From assembly GCF_003335505.1 (NCBI RefSeq), contig NZ_QPEX01000019.1:62001-126000 (forward strand): a DNA stretch of 64,000 bases, given 5' to 3'. The DNA comes from Bremerella cremea. GTDB lineage: Bacteria; Planctomycetota; Planctomycetia; Pirellulales; Pirellulaceae. How positions within the stretch are numbered: position 1 is the stretch's first letter; each line of letters begins with the position of its first letter. The position numbers and the translations under genes are program-made. The notes under the pieces are model-generated. The model searched no databases and was not told where the DNA came from. It saw only the letters and a list, made by a program, of their open reading frames with translations. Shown piece by piece: positions 29,934-38,850 of this stretch.

Positions 29934-32777
29934 TTGTCGACACTCCAGATCGAAGCCCGAGGGGTTGAAGTTCATAACCTGAAAAAGGTTGACCTCGACA
30001 TTCCACATCGCCAGTTGATCGTCTTTTGCGGGGTCAGCGGTAGTGGCAAGACGAGTATGGCCCTCGACACGCTATATGCGGAGGGTCAGCGGCGATATAT
30101 CGAAAGTTTTTCGGCTTATACCCGGCAATTTCTCGATCGCCTGGAAAAACCTGAAGCCGACCGGATCGATAATATCCCACCGGCCCTGGCCGTAACCAAG
30201 GTGAACGATACCCGCTCCAGCCGTTCTACCGTCGGTACGGCAACCGAGACGACCGACTACCTGCGTCTTCTGTTCAGCAAGATTGGGATCGTAATTTGCC
30301 CAAGTTGCCAACAGGAAATCACCAAAGACACTCCGGGGCGAGTCGCGGATCAACTGGTCGCCGTAGAAAGCAGCGGCCGCATGATGGTCGCTTTCCCGAT
30401 CACTTGCGAGGCTGACGAAACCGAAGGGGTCGTCGAGCAACTACGCGAGGATGGCTTCGTCCGCGTGATTTCAGCAGGGCAAATGATCTCGCTCACCCCA
30501 GATCAAGACGAAGCCCTTACCCAGCGTCTGAAATCTGGCGAGACGCTCTCCGTGGTGGTCGATCGCTTGACGCTGGAATCGTTAAAGATCGAGCGTCTGC
30601 GCGAATCGCTGGAATCTGGCTTCGCCCATGGCAACGGCGTTTGCGAAATATTGCTCCAACCGACCGCAGAAGGGCAACTCGCCAGCCAAGCCGTCGCAGT
30701 GGAAATCGATGGGCAATCGTGGCTTCGCCTCGGTTATAGCAGTCAGCTTCGCTGCGAGAAGTGCAACCTTCAATTTATTGAGCCTGATCCGCGTCTGTTT
30801 AATTTCAATAGTCCTCTCGGTGCCTGTCCCGACTGCGAAGGGTTCGGCAACATCATCGACATGGACATGGACTTGATCGTCCCAGACCGGCGAAAGTCGA
30901 TCGCAGAAGGGGCGATCGCGCCATGGAATACGCCAGCCTACAAACATGAACTGGAAGAGTTAATCGCCCTAGCCCCTGATTACGATATCCCGATCAACAC
31001 GCCGTATCGCGACCTGAGCGAGCAACATATTAACTTGATCATCGAAGGGGTGCCAGAACGAGAATTTGGTGGGCTAAAAGGTTTCTTCGCATGGCTGGAA
31101 CGTCGCAAGTACAAAATGCACATGCGAGTCTTCCTCAGCCGCTGGCGTAGCTTCCGCAAGTGCGAAGCGTGCCAAGGAACCCGCCTGCGTCCCGAAGCCC
31201 TGGCCGTACGGGTCGGTGGAAAGAACATCGCGGAAATCTCCTCGATGAAAATCGTCGATGCCGTCGCCCATTTCCGCCAAATCCAATTGAGCGACTTCGA
31301 GAGTGCCCTTTGTCGCCAGGTTATGCCGCAAGTCATGGCCCGTCTCGAATATTTGTGTATTGTTGGCCTCGGCTATCTCGCCTTAGATCGTTCGCTGCGG
31401 ACGCTTAGTGGGGGCGAAGCCCAGCGAGTAACGTTGACCAGCACACTCGGTTCCAGCCTGGTGAACATGCTGTACGTACTCGATGAGCCAACCGCCGGTC
31501 TGCACCCCAGCGACATAACGCGGCTAAACGAGGCCATTGTCGATCTGCGCAATCGCGGCAATACGGTAGTCGTGGTCGAGCATGAAGAAACCTTGATTCG
31601 GGCGGCAGATCAAATTGTCGAGTTCGGTCCCGGAGCTGGGGAACGTGGTGGCGAGATCATGTTCCAGGGAACTCCTGCCGAGATCGAACAGGACGAAGAA
31701 AGCCTCACCGGCGAGTTCCTTTCTGGGCGTCGTAGTGTCGTCCGCAAACGTGCCCGGCGAGCCACCACCCATGGACGCGTACGTTTGAAAGGAGCCAGAG
31801 GAAATAACCTGAAGAACCTGGAAGTTGAGTTCCCTCTCGGCGTGCTCACGGTCGTGACTGGCGTATCCGGAGCCGGGAAGAGTTCGCTCGTCGATCAAAC
31901 CCTCTACCCTGCCCTCTGCCGCCGCAAACGCAAAGAGAACATCCAAAGCTTGCCGTACGACGACGTATTCGGCGATGGCCAGATCGACGATGTGGTCCTC
32001 GTCGACCAAGGCCCCATCGGACGTTCTCCTCGCTCGAACCCGGTCACCTACATCAAAGCGTTCGACGAAATTCGTAATGTCTTTGCGAGCACCGTTCAAG
32101 CACGAACGCGCAACCTGACCGCCAGCCACTTTAGTTTCAACGTTCAAGGGGGGCGGTGCGAAAGCTGCAACGGCGATGGTCACATCGCGATCGACATGCA
32201 GTTTATGGCCGACGTTTATGTCAAATGTCCCGAGTGCAAAGGGCAACGCTACAAGAAGGAAGTCCTCGAAATTACTTATCGCGGCAAGAGCATCGCTGAC
32301 GTGCTGAACATGACCGTCCGCGAAGCGTTTGTCTTCTTCCGCGGACAGCCGAAAGTTCAAGCGAAACTAAACCTATTAAATGAGGTTGGCCTCGATTACC
32401 TGCGACTCGGACAACCGGCGAATACCCTTTCCTCGGGAGAAGCTCAGCGGCTGAAATTAGCAGGCAACTTGGCGACCACCAAGAAAGCCCGCACTTTGTT
32501 CTTAATGGACGAGCCGACCACGGGGCTTCACTTCGCTGATATCGTGCAACTGCTCGACTGTTTTGCAAACCTGCTTCAGATAGGTCACTCGCTGATTGTC
32601 GTCGAACACAACATCCATGTGATGATGGCCGCCGACTACATTATCGATCTCGGCCCAGGGGCAGCGGACGAAGGAGGCAATATTGTGGCCATGGGAACCC
32701 CGGAAGAGGTTGCAGAAAACCCCGCTTCGGTCACCGGCCAGCATCTGGCCGCCGTGCTGAAAAACCTGAAAGCGTGA
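29934..32777 (+). CDS. uvrA: UvrA-family excinuclease ABC subunit A
   Basis: UvrA recognises bulky DNA lesions and loads UvrB. The 947-residue protein has both ABC modules: Walker A GVSGSGKTS (about 33-41) and GVSGAGKSS, signatures LSGGEAQRV and LSSGEAQRL, and Walker B VLDEPTAGLH and LMDEPTTGLHF. Zinc-finger cysteines are at CPSCQQE, CEKCNLQF with CPDCEGFG, and CESCNGDG with CPECKGQR. A UvrB-binding-like insertion is present. It starts with TTG, with AGGGAA upstream and no in-frame ATG nearby. The sequence is divergent (VNDTRSSRSTVGTATETTDYL) from the common type, so a UvrA paralogue is possible. The next gene overlaps it by four bases. Confidence 0.93.
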   Translation: MSTLQIEARGVEVHNLKKVDLDIPHRQLIVFCGVSGSGKTSMALDTLYAEGQRRYIESFSAYTRQFLDRLEKPEADRIDNIPPALAVTKVNDTRSSRSTVGTATETTDYLRLLFSKIGIVICPSCQQEITKDTPGRVADQLVAVESSGRMMVAFPITCEADETEGVVEQLREDGFVRVISAGQMISLTPDQDEALTQRLKSGETLSVVVDRLTLESLKIERLRESLESGFAHGNGVCEILLQPTAEGQLASQAVAVEIDGQSWLRLGYSSQLRCEKCNLQFIEPDPRLFNFNSPLGACPDCEGFGNIIDMDMDLIVPDRRKSIAEGAIAPWNTPAYKHELEELIALAPDYDIPINTPYRDLSEQHINLIIEGVPEREFGGLKGFFAWLERRKYKMHMRVFLSRWRSFRKCEACQGTRLRPEALAVRVGGKNIAEISSMKIVDAVAHFRQIQLSDFESALCRQVMPQVMARLEYLCIVGLGYLALDRSLRTLSGGEAQRVTLTSTLGSSLVNMLYVLDEPTAGLHPSDITRLNEAIVDLRNRGNTVVVVEHEETLIRAADQIVEFGPGAGERGGEIMFQGTPAEIEQDEESLTGEFLSGRRSVVRKRARRATTHGRVRLKGARGNNLKNLEVEFPLGVLTVVTGVSGAGKSSLVDQTLYPALCRRKRKENIQSLPYDDVFGDGQIDDVVLVDQGPIGRSPRSNPVTYIKAFDEIRNVFASTVQARTRNLTASHFSFNVQGGRCESCNGDGHIAIDMQFMADVYVKCPECKGQRYKKEVLEITYRGKSIADVLNMTVREAFVFFRGQPKVQAKLNLLNEVGLDYLRLGQPANTLSSGEAQRLKLAGNLATTKKARTLFLMDEPTTGLHFADIVQLLDCFANLLQIGHSLIVVEHNIHVMMAADYIIDLGPGAADEGGNIVAMGTPEEVAENPASVTGQHLAAVLKNLKA

Positions 32778-33601
32778 GACTTATCGCCATGCTTCGACAA
32801 GGCCGCACTTCCTCACTGGAAGTCGATGTCTGGTTTTTTCCCGAGAAGCAATCAGATTCCATCGATTCCCTTTACCTCGAGGGCCCTTTCAGCCAGCTGG
32901 GGCGAACTCTAACGGCGCGATATCCTTTTCAAAAAGCACAACTCGCAGATCGCGAAGCGTGGAAGGCAATCGTCCCCGAACCGACCCTTTGGACTCCAGA
33001 GACACCAGCCTATTACAAGCTGGCAGATACCCCAACGATCGTTGGGCTGCGTGATCTTCGCATCCGAGCCGATAGTTTTTTTCTCGCCGATCGCCGTTGG
33101 GTTATTCGCGCGGCGGACAATTCCTCTGCCAGATGGGGGCAATCCTGGCCTGAGGTCGATCTCGTTACCATCCGCAACCATTCGGCTGACGACGACTATC
33201 ACGCAGCAACCATCGCAGGCACGCCGGTAATTCTTCGGATAATTCAGCCCACCTCTCAGTTAATCGACCAGGCGAGTCGGTCGGCTGCGGTCCTCATGTT
33301 GATTTTGCCTGACGATTGCCCGGAAGAAATGACACGTGCGGCCCACTCGCACGTACTGCTAGGGATTCAACTTAGTTCCCCCCATTCCATTCCCGCTTGG
33401 GCCCAATTCGTTGCGGTTACAGAGCACGTACTCTGCTCTGGCTGGCAGACAGAACAGCCATTGCCGGTTATTGCCACCCGGCAATATGACGTAAAAAATC
33501 ACTCTGCGGCAGAATTAAGACAAGCGTGTGACCAGTTCCAAGCCGACCTCGACCATGGTGCTGACTACGCTGGTTTGTGGCTTCTTCCCGAGACTCCCTA
33601 A
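32774..33601 (+). CDS. Unknown protein with GH2-like beta-sandwich motif, coupled to uvrA
   Basis: The 275-residue protein begins with GTG overlapping the uvrA stop (GTGA), so translation is coupled; an ATG at 32789 is an alternative. Its middle shows LWTPETPAYYKLAD then VGLRDLRIRADSFFLADRR. That is the pattern at the end of a glycoside hydrolase 2 immunoglobulin-like domain and the start of its barrel. The remainder (IRNHSADDDYHAA, GLWLLPETP) could be a degenerate barrel, but no catalytic glutamates are evident. No signal peptide is seen. It is not an active glycosidase on this evidence. It overlaps the next gene by one base (TAATG). Confidence 0.7.
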   Translation: MRLIAMLRQGRTSSLEVDVWFFPEKQSDSIDSLYLEGPFSQLGRTLTARYPFQKAQLADREAWKAIVPEPTLWTPETPAYYKLADTPTIVGLRDLRIRADSFFLADRRWVIRAADNSSARWGQSWPEVDLVTIRNHSADDDYHAATIAGTPVILRIIQPTSQLIDQASRSAAVLMLILPDDCPEEMTRAAHSHVLLGIQLSSPHSIPAWAQFVAVTEHVLCSGWQTEQPLPVIATRQYDVKNHSAAELRQACDQFQADLDHGADYAGLWLLPETP

Positions 33602-34647
33602 TGACAAAATCAGAAGATGACTCACTGGCACGCTATGCCCGGCAAATGAGCTATGGCCGCTTTGGTCGCACCGGGCAAGAGCAGCTTGCGCGGTCGACCG
33701 CCTTGGTCGTTGGCCTCGGGGCGTTAGGATCCGTGATTGCCAATACGTTGGCTCGCAGTGGTGTCGGCACCTTGCGAATCGTCGACCGAGACTACATCGA
33801 ATGGAATAACCTACAGCGTCAGGTCATCTATACCGAAGAGGACGTTCGACAGCGGCTGCCGAAAGCAATCGCCGCCCAAAACCATCTCACTTCTGCCAAC
33901 TCGGACATTCGCATCGAAGCGGAAATTTGCGATGTCGATCACCGTAACATCGAGCGTCTCTGCCAAGGTGTCGACGTGATTGTCGATGGCACCGACAATT
34001 TCGAGATCCGTTTTCTGCTAAATGATGCTTCGTTGAAACTAGGCATTCCCTGGGTGTATGGGGGCTGCATTGGTGCAGAGGGGCAAACAATGACGATCCT
34101 GCCCCACAACGGCCCTTGTCTTCGTTGCATTATTCCCGATTCACCTCCCCCTGGGACAACGCCCACCTGTGACACGGCAGGTATCTTGGCCCCTATCATC
34201 GGCGTGATTGCTTCCCTGCAAAGTATGGAAGCGATCAAGATCCTAAGTGGCCACACGGAACAAGTCAGTCGCACCCTGACGGTATTCGATCTGTGGGAGA
34301 ACCGCATTCGCCCTGTAAAACTAAGCGGCCTTGACGATCGTAGCGGTTGTGTGGCCTGCGGTCAGCGAGACCTAGAGTGGCTCGCTGGCAAACGAGGCAG
34401 CCAATCTGCGGTGCTGTGTGGCCGAAATGCGATTCAATTAAATTTCGCCGATAGCGAACCGCTAGATCTGAACGCATTAGCCGAGAACCTGAGGCAATTT
34501 GGCCCGGTGGAAGCAAATCCTTATCTGTTGCGAGCCACGATTGGGGAGCATGCGTTTACCCTTTTTGGCGACGGCCGTTGTATTGTTCATGGAACCGTTG
34601 ATCCGGCGGAAGCCCGGTCGCTTTATGCTCGGTATATCGGTACATAA
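33601..34647 (+). CDS. ThiF/MoeB/HesA family adenylyltransferase
   Basis: The 348-residue E1-like enzyme adenylates the C-terminus of a small sulfur-carrier protein. It has RQMSYGRFGRTGQEQL, the nucleotide loop VVGLGALGSVIANTL, the DRDYIEWNNLQRQ motif, DGTDNFEIRFLLND, and two CxxC zinc pairs (CLRC and CVAC). A C-terminal domain ends in DGRCIVHGTVDPAEARSLYARYIG, seen in many MoeB-type enzymes. No ThiS or MoaD gene is adjacent, so the carrier is unknown. The start overlaps the previous stop, making it the third gene of the uvrA operon. Confidence 0.88.
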   Translation: MTKSEDDSLARYARQMSYGRFGRTGQEQLARSTALVVGLGALGSVIANTLARSGVGTLRIVDRDYIEWNNLQRQVIYTEEDVRQRLPKAIAAQNHLTSANSDIRIEAEICDVDHRNIERLCQGVDVIVDGTDNFEIRFLLNDASLKLGIPWVYGGCIGAEGQTMTILPHNGPCLRCIIPDSPPPGTTPTCDTAGILAPIIGVIASLQSMEAIKILSGHTEQVSRTLTVFDLWENRIRPVKLSGLDDRSGCVACGQRDLEWLAGKRGSQSAVLCGRNAIQLNFADSEPLDLNALAENLRQFGPVEANPYLLRATIGEHAFTLFGDGRCIVHGTVDPAEARSLYARYIGT

Positions 34648-34767
34648 TTGCCCCGTTAGAACGGTTACCTATTCTGGTTTCATGCTGCCAGCCAAAGTAC
34701 AATACAGGTACCCGCTGTGGCCCTATTGGGCCGTGACTTTTCCCCATTGAGAACGAAGGACAGTCCC

Positions 34768-35349
34768 GTGACGGAACAACCCCACCACACGTACAATGAG
34801 TCCGACTACCAGAACTTGCTGGACTCGATGTTCGTCGAGGAAAACGAAGCGTTGTGGGAAAGACTGCGCGAGCAGATCGCTGAAGAGAACTTGATTGACG
34901 AGTTATCTAAAGCAACGGCGATCTCCGACAAGGTACTTATTCAAAAGCTTGTCGACATGGGGGTTACGTCCCGGAACATGGCCGCTCTGACCATGTATCC
35001 AATGATCAGTGTCGCCTACGCCGATGGCGTCCTCAACATTGAGGAACGTGACCTAATCATGAAGATGGCCCATGAATGGAACATGAAACCTGGTGACCCT
35101 GGTTTCGAGGTCATGAACCATTGGTTAACCCAAGGCCCTACCGCTGAAGGTTTGGAAGTCTGGAAAAAGTACATTACGGCCGTGATGTCGCAGATGTCCC
35201 CTGAGCAGATTGCAGACCTAAAACAGAGCATCATGTCTCGGGCCACGGCGGTTGCCACCGCAGTGGGCGATGTCCTGGGCCGCTTTGGCAATCGCACCAC
35301 CAAATCAGAAGATGCCCGCCTGAAAGAGATCGAAGCCGTATTCCCCTAA
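34768..35349 (+). CDS. TerB-like protein, unknown
   Basis: The 193-residue soluble helical protein has a TerB/DjlA-like segment with a conserved MISVAYADGVLNIEERDLI turn. A GTG at 34768 is chosen because AAGGA lies 8 bases upstream; the longer frame from 34717 is possible. TerB domains occur in tellurite and stress proteins and bind metals or membranes, but this one is assigned by motif only. Confidence 0.7.
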   Translation: MTEQPHHTYNESDYQNLLDSMFVEENEALWERLREQIAEENLIDELSKATAISDKVLIQKLVDMGVTSRNMAALTMYPMISVAYADGVLNIEERDLIMKMAHEWNMKPGDPGFEVMNHWLTQGPTAEGLEVWKKYITAVMSQMSPEQIADLKQSIMSRATAVATAVGDVLGRFGNRTTKSEDARLKEIEAVFP

Positions 35350-35495
35350 AACCAGGGGGGGCACTCAGCTGATTTTATGACGATGGGTTTGCAGTTTTTT
35401 CTAATTCTCTGCAAACTATAAGCTCCTGGGGAGATCGCGAAAGCCACGCCTATCCCCAACTTCTTTTCTTTCCATCCTCAGAGCTCGTCATACTT

Positions 35496-36554
35496 ATGGA
35501 TCGTCTGATCGCGGTACGCTATCGTTTTACGAGCCTGCTTTGCTTTCTCCTGCTCGGCTTGGCCCCTTGCTGGGCAAAAGCGGCCGAGCCAACTTCTCCG
35601 CTGGTGCCCCATGGGTTCGAGAAGTTCGGTTCACGCTGGGTTTTTCCGGATGAGATCGACTTGAAGCGAGACCTAGATTCCCTGGATGAGGTTGTCCGTC
35701 GTACGGTTACTCTGAAACGCCAGATCGAGCTGGCCGCTGCCGAGAATCGAGAACACTGGCAGATGCAACAGTCGACGAACAAACTAATCGACGAGATTGC
35801 CGCCGCAATGCGTCGTAATGCCGTGGGAACGGACGAGGAAAAGAAGGTCCAAAAGCAAATTGACCAACTCAAGAAGGCCAGTCGCGAACTCCGCGACGGA
35901 GTGGCCCCTGATCGCCTCGGTGGCCAACCTCATATGCGGGCCATGCTTGAATCGCTGACCTTAATGCACCAGAAGGCAGCCGTCCTGATCGCACGGGTTA
36001 CCTCGCAGCATGAAGAGATACAGCAACAATATCAGCAGCTTCCGCAAGAAGTGTCCTCTTGGATTGCTCAGCATGAGGAAACGAAAGTGGGGCCTCTATT
36101 TAGTCCCGAACAGGTCGATCAAGCCAATCGCAAAGCCCTGGCCGCGATCTGCCTGAACCAAGTCCCCCTGTTTCTTCATGGCAAGCAGAAACGAATTGGA
36201 GTCGTCCTAAACGATCAATTTCCAAGTATCGTCACGGTCGAAGCGAATGCCGATCGCCTTTTCTTGACCTCTAACATGGCTTTCTCGGCGGGCCTGAAGA
36301 AACTAGGCCCTCTTGAGTCCGTCAATTTGCCGGACGGGCATTCGACCAAAGTTCGGTTCGGCGAACTCCCGTTACTCCGCCTCGGCTCAGCCACTCTCCA
36401 AAATGTCCCAGTAGCCGTCTTGCAGCCCTCCGACGAACACCTAGGGGGCATACTTGGCCTTAAGATGCTACAGGCCTGGAATCCACACTTTGCGGAGTCG
36501 GGCATTTCACTCTCACTTGACTCCGACAACCAGGTTTCAACGGCTTCAAAATAG
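35496..36554 (+). CDS. Secreted coiled-coil protein with degenerate retropepsin-like domain
   Basis: The 352-residue protein has a signal peptide (ending about CWAKAAEP), then a helical, coiled-coil region (about 55-220). The C-terminal domain resembles retropepsin-like aspartyl proteases: VEANADRLFLTSN (248-260) sits where D-T/S-G-A is expected, and a late GGILGLKMLQAW matches the usual G-[IL]-[LI]-G strand. The catalytic aspartate position reads Glu-Ala-Asn-Ala, so it is probably not a protease. It may be a folding or binding module. The start codon at 35496 has weak ribosome-binding signals. Confidence 0.68.
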   Translation: MDRLIAVRYRFTSLLCFLLLGLAPCWAKAAEPTSPLVPHGFEKFGSRWVFPDEIDLKRDLDSLDEVVRRTVTLKRQIELAAAENREHWQMQQSTNKLIDEIAAAMRRNAVGTDEEKKVQKQIDQLKKASRELRDGVAPDRLGGQPHMRAMLESLTLMHQKAAVLIARVTSQHEEIQQQYQQLPQEVSSWIAQHEETKVGPLFSPEQVDQANRKALAAICLNQVPLFLHGKQKRIGVVLNDQFPSIVTVEANADRLFLTSNMAFSAGLKKLGPLESVNLPDGHSTKVRFGELPLLRLGSATLQNVPVAVLQPSDEHLGGILGLKMLQAWNPHFAESGISLSLDSDNQVSTASK

Positions 36555-36943
36555 CCGTTAAGTCGACGTGGCACCATTCCTGGGAACTTCCACTCGCCCC
36601 GGAACATCTTACTTTAAGTAGGGATTTTCCAAGAATTCAGAGGACAAAGCTTCCATTACGATAGACAATGGTAACAATGAGAAGCTTGGGACAAGCCCCT
36701 ACATCAAAGGGCATTGTTTCTATGTGGAAACCATTAATTCTTGCGAATTGGGTTTTCCTTGTACCGGAATAAGCATTATCAATGACATCGCGGTGAGTGA
36801 ATTTTGGCAAACTTTACGTGTTGGCTAAATTTTGACCATTAGAACGCCGAACCGGTATTAGATGGGCAGAGAATTGTTCACACGAAGTTTGGTCGTATAA
36901 TTCGTACATCCAAACAACCGCGAATGCATATTTGTTAGGGAGA
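36555..36943 (+). other. Upstream region of the PAS-GAF-receiver gene with candidate promoters
   Basis: No gene is seen. Two sigma70-like promoters are visible: TTGACC (36832-36837) with TATTAG (36856-36861) at 18 bases, and TTGTTC (36874-36879) with a perfect TATAAT (36896-36901) at 16 bases. The second is listed separately. The first part of the region (36555-36830) has no supported element. Confidence 0.5.
36874..36901 (+). promoter_or_regulatory. Candidate promoter with consensus TATAAT
   Basis: TTGTTC and TATAAT are spaced by 16 bases, with a start expected near 36908. The -10 element is a perfect consensus match. Confidence 0.4.
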
Positions 36944-38668
36944 ATGGGGTTGGCGGCAAAACCCAAAATCCTGTGCCTGTGCGATACCCAAAACGACTCC
37001 GAGGTCGTGGAGGAACTTCGTCAGGATTTTGAAGTCACCGAAGTGAACACACCACTTCGTGTGCTCGCTAAACTTCGTAGTAGCCCCTACAGCGGGCTCT
37101 TCATTTCCACTTCGCACCAAGAAGTCTCTACGCGAATTGGCAGCCTACTGGAAAACGAGCATATCCTCGATGGCATGCCAGATGGCGTGGCGATGCTCGA
37201 CCGAGACAACACGATTGTTTGGGTAAACGCTTGCTTACAACGTTGGGCAAATCGAGGGGACCTGGTTAACCAGAACTTCTATGCAGCCCTGAACAGTCCA
37301 GAGATCCTTGGCCCTGACTACTGTCCGTTTCATACGGCTGTCACTACCGGCCAAGCAAGTGGCTCGACGCTACGTACGGAGGACAATCGTTACTTCCACG
37401 TACACGCCGCCCCGGTTCTAACACCGACGGCACCGCCGAGTAACCTCATCGTTACCGTTCGTGACGTTACCGATGAAGTCATTCAGCGACAAAAGCTCGA
37501 CGCAATTCACCGAGCCGGGATGGAGTTGGCCGATCTCACCACCGAAGAGATCTTCAACATGGAGGTCTCTGAGCGAATCGAATTGCTCAAGAGCAATATC
37601 CTGCATTACACCAAGGATCTGCTGAGCTTCGACGTCATCGAGATTCGGCTGCTCGATCAGCGCACCGGGGAACTGGTTCCGCTGCTTTCTGTTGGTATCG
37701 ACAAGGAAGCTGCCGAGCGCGAGCTTTATGCTCAAAGCACCAACAACGGCGTCACCGGCTTCGTTGCCTCAACCGGGAAGAGCTACCTTTGCGAAGACAC
37801 CAGCAAAGATCCGCTCTACTTGGAAGGCTTCAAAGGGGCCAAAAGTTCACTTACGGTGCCTCTGCTCTTGCATGACCAAGTCATTGGTTCGTTCAATGTT
37901 GAAAGCCCAGAACCGCGGGCGTTCACCAATAGTGATCTGCAATTCCTCGAGATTTTCTGTCGCGATCTTGCCGTCGCGCTGAACACCCTGGAACTGCTTG
38001 TCGCCCAACAAGCCAATACGGCCCAAGCCAGCGTCGAAGCAATCCACAGCGCCGTCGCTTTGCCGATTGATGAAATCCTCAACGACGCTGTGAGTCTCAT
38101 GCAGCGTTACATCGGCCACGATGAAGAAGTGGTCGGCAAGCTGAAGAATATCATTCAAAACAGTCGGGATATTAAGCGGGTAATCCAACGCGTGGGCGAA
38201 AAGATGACGCCTGCCAAAGCGGTACCAGCCTCGGCCAAACAAGAGCAACGCCCTCTATTGAGGTCTGCCAGAGTGCTCGTAGCCGATGCCGACGAATCGG
38301 TCCGCAGCGCTGCCCATGCGTTGCTAGACCGCTACGGTTGTGATGTCGAAACGGCGCACGACGGAGCGGAGGCGCTGTGCATGGTACGGGCTGGGCTCCA
38401 TTCCAACGGCTACGACGTAATTATCAGCGATGTCCACTTGCCCGACATGTCGGGACACCAGTTAATGCTCAAGCTGGGTGATATTATTTCTCCAGTCCCG
38501 ATGATTTTGATGACTGGGTTCGGCTATGATCCGGGCCACTCCATCGTCAAGGCGCGTCAAGCTGGGCTGCTTCCTAACGCGGTTCTCTACAAGCCGTTCC
38601 GCCTCGATCAGTTGGTCGAGACCGTCGAGCGGGTTATGACTGCGTTTGCTGGGACACCTTCTCCGTAG
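36944..38668 (+). CDS. PAS-GAF-receiver signalling protein without kinase domain
   Basis: The 574-residue cytoplasmic protein has an N-terminal receiver-like segment without an aspartate pocket (about 7-65). A PAS-like domain (about 75-180), a GAF domain (about 195-350), a helical stretch (about 360-420) that resembles a histidine-kinase dimerisation helix pair, and a full receiver domain (about 442-565) follow. The receiver phosphoacceptor is D496 (ISDVHLPDMSG), and the conserved lysine is in LYKPFRLDQL. No ATPase domain follows the helical part. It probably receives a phosphate from another kinase. The start is uncertain: an ATG at 36944 or a TTG at 36950 (better spaced after AGGGAG). Confidence 0.78.
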   Translation: MGLAAKPKILCLCDTQNDSEVVEELRQDFEVTEVNTPLRVLAKLRSSPYSGLFISTSHQEVSTRIGSLLENEHILDGMPDGVAMLDRDNTIVWVNACLQRWANRGDLVNQNFYAALNSPEILGPDYCPFHTAVTTGQASGSTLRTEDNRYFHVHAAPVLTPTAPPSNLIVTVRDVTDEVIQRQKLDAIHRAGMELADLTTEEIFNMEVSERIELLKSNILHYTKDLLSFDVIEIRLLDQRTGELVPLLSVGIDKEAAERELYAQSTNNGVTGFVASTGKSYLCEDTSKDPLYLEGFKGAKSSLTVPLLLHDQVIGSFNVESPEPRAFTNSDLQFLEIFCRDLAVALNTLELLVAQQANTAQASVEAIHSAVALPIDEILNDAVSLMQRYIGHDEEVVGKLKNIIQNSRDIKRVIQRVGEKMTPAKAVPASAKQEQRPLLRSARVLVADADESVRSAAHALLDRYGCDVETAHDGAEALCMVRAGLHSNGYDVIISDVHLPDMSGHQLMLKLGDIISPVPMILMTGFGYDPGHSIVKARQAGLLPNAVLYKPFRLDQLVETVERVMTAFAGTPSP

Positions 38669-38850
38669 CGATTAACCTACGATAGATTGAATAAGCCGCC
38701 GCGCTTACCCAGTCTCATCCGAATTCGCGCCTCTTCTGGTAAACTGATACTTGCCCTTAGCTGTTCATTGCCCCAGACCGACGACAGCCATGCCAACGGC
38801 TTCGCTATAGGCATGCACTACGCTTTCCTCCTCGAAATCAGCAACGACGA

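Noticed and set aside
31524..32360. 278-residue minus-strand open frame in uvrA
   Set aside because: Antisense shadow of the second UvrA module.
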